Source: Bacteroidota bacterium
Lineage (GTDB): Bacteria > Bacteroidota > Bacteroidia > NS11-12g > UBA955
Direction: 5' to 3'
NCBI GenBank assembly: GCA_963169345.1
Contig: CAUJCT010000001.1
Span: 1 to 64,000, forward strand
DNA: 64,000 bases
Positions 63,263 through 64,000 of the stretch are shown here, in pieces. Every line of letters starts with the position of its first letter. The stretch's first letter is position 1. A program made the translations under genes and the position numbers. The notes below the pieces were generated by a model, which was not told the origin of the DNA, did no database searches, and saw only the letters and a program-made list of their open reading frames with translations.

Positions 63263-64000
63263 TTATTCGTTACCCGGAAAATTGAATTCAGATAAACCTT
63301 CATGTCTGATCCACTTGCCTTTCTTCTTTAGTTCGTAATAATCTATGCGACCATCGGGAATATAATACTGGTACATCCCCATTTTTTCGGGGTTACTTGG
63401 AACCAGATTAGAAAAGGTGATTAATTTTTCGGTGGGCTCAAATCTCAGTACCATAGTGCCTTCATCCGCGTATTCAAAGAACACTCTGTATTGAGGCGTA
63501 TAATCTCTTTCGTTAGAATAGAACACTGGAGCGCCGATATGCAATTCTTCTTCTTTATCCACCCATAACACATCAATTATTTTCCTGTTGGAAAAACTGG
63601 TTTTACCATTGAAACCCAGTACACAATAGTAAGTTTTTCCTTTCTTTTTAAACTGATACATTTGGTAATACAAGGCTCCTGGCCAAAAATCAGAAGTGAA
63701 ATCTTCATAAAGTGAATCCGATTTTGGTTCTATTTTATCTCTTAGCCAATAGGATTTGTGCGGCTTCCCGGGTTTACTTCTGTACATAACGAGACAATGA
63801 TTAATGTACTCCTGCATATCCGTCAGGCAAATCCAGGATATGACTTTCATTTTGCCGTCCTCTGAATTTAATACAGAAATAGTCGATTTAACAGAATCCA
63901 AAGACAAGTCAAATCCATTGTCCTCATCCGCTAAAGTTAAAAGTAAATTTTTGAAAGAGTCGTTGTAAGTAAAACGAACTGACTGTGATTTACTATATCT
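63263..64000 (-). CDS. Hypothetical protein (5' end outside window)
   Basis: The frame is open on the minus strand from the right window edge to the stop at 63263, about 245 residues, so the start is outside. Features are SVRFTYNDSFKNLLLTLADE, WICLTDMQEYINHCLVMYRS, KPHKSYWLRDKIEPKSDSLY, GKTYYCVLGFNGKTSFSNRK and DYTPQYRVFFEYADEGTMVL. I do not recognise a family with certainty. It is aromatic-rich and beta-stranded, probably periplasmic. It precedes the DUF4159 gene by 40 bp in the same direction. Confidence 0.6.
   Translation of the reverse strand, partial: RYSKSQSVRFTYNDSFKNLLLTLADEDNGFDLSLDSVKSTISVLNSEDGKMKVISWICLTDMQEYINHCLVMYRSKPGKPHKSYWLRDKIEPKSDSLYEDFTSDFWPGALYYQMYQFKKKGKTYYCVLGFNGKTSFSNRKIIDVLWVDKEEELHIGAPVFYSNERDYTPQYRVFFEYADEGTMVLRFEPTEKLITFSNLVPSNPEKMGMYQYYIPDGRIDYYELKKKGKWIRHEGLSEFNFPGNE

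Overview
The window looks like chromosomal DNA of a member of the Bacteroidota, probably one of the environmental, T9SS-bearing lineages near Chitinophagales, Saprospirales or Sphingobacteriales. Supporting this are secreted proteins ending in type IX secretion sorting domains (both the YPNP type and the gliding-motility CHU_C type), TonB-dependent receptors with CarboxypepD-like N-terminal domains, DUF5686/DUF5777/DUF4159 families, AT-rich coding sequence, no Shine-Dalgarno sequences, and TAnnTTTG -7 promoter boxes. A KdsB gene indicates a Kdo-containing outer membrane. I saw no rRNA, tRNA, phage or CRISPR signature.

Layout. 1-4062 is the 3' part of a giant T9SS-secreted PKD protein. 4255-11000 (minus) is a vitamin B12 uptake operon: promoter, cobalamin riboswitch, BtuB-like receptor, BtuG-like surface beta-propeller lipoprotein and BtuF-like binding protein, followed 16 bp later by an MBOAT acyltransferase and an SGNH-like protein. 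11050-11700 holds dispersed repeats. 11721-27278 is mostly core genome: DUF5686 protein, an HExxH membrane protein, kdsB, pyrG, a GyrI-like protein, the pfkA-recN-small membrane protein-cvfB operon, a coiled-coil protein, an M23 peptidase/MerR pair, and alaS. 27287-34116 has a second T9SS protein, rlmH, a YefM/YoeB toxin-antitoxin pair with three TGTACA operator sites, a class C beta-lactamase-like hydrolase, DUF1801 and GNAT proteins. 34116-38551 has an OmpA-family lipoprotein, repeats, and a five-gene operon (two cytochrome-like lipoproteins, OB-fold protein, YceI, DUF5777 barrel). 38816-43974 has a 2-oxoacid dehydrogenase E2, a GNAT-like protein, a glycosyltransferase and a TetA-like MFS pump. 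43990-45870 is an accessory repeat island. 45915-64000 has an SDR, a TylF-like methyltransferase, a deoxyhypusine synthase-like protein, cystathionine beta-synthase, a stand-alone B12-binding/G-protein half of IcmF, an ECF sigma/anti-sigma pair, a gliding-type PKD protein, a TonB receptor, a lipid kinase-SUI1-flippase operon, and DUF4159 proteins running off the edge.

The best candidate for an undescribed system is the repeat island at 43990-45870. Three tandem composite units each carry a short element bounded by imperfect terminal inverted repeats (about 20 bp). The middle unit is expanded to carry a GxxExxY-family gene with an apparently intact PD-(D/E)XK nuclease-type active site, while its neighbours and a copy at 11135-11357 look like deletion derivatives without the gene. 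Next in interest are the truncated IcmF module, the MBOAT/SGNH tail on the B12 operon, and the many genes whose -7 promoter box lies 4-7 bp from the start codon, which predicts leaderless mRNAs.

All calls come from reading sequence and translations by eye; no database search was possible. Start codons are uncertain for genes lacking an ATG.
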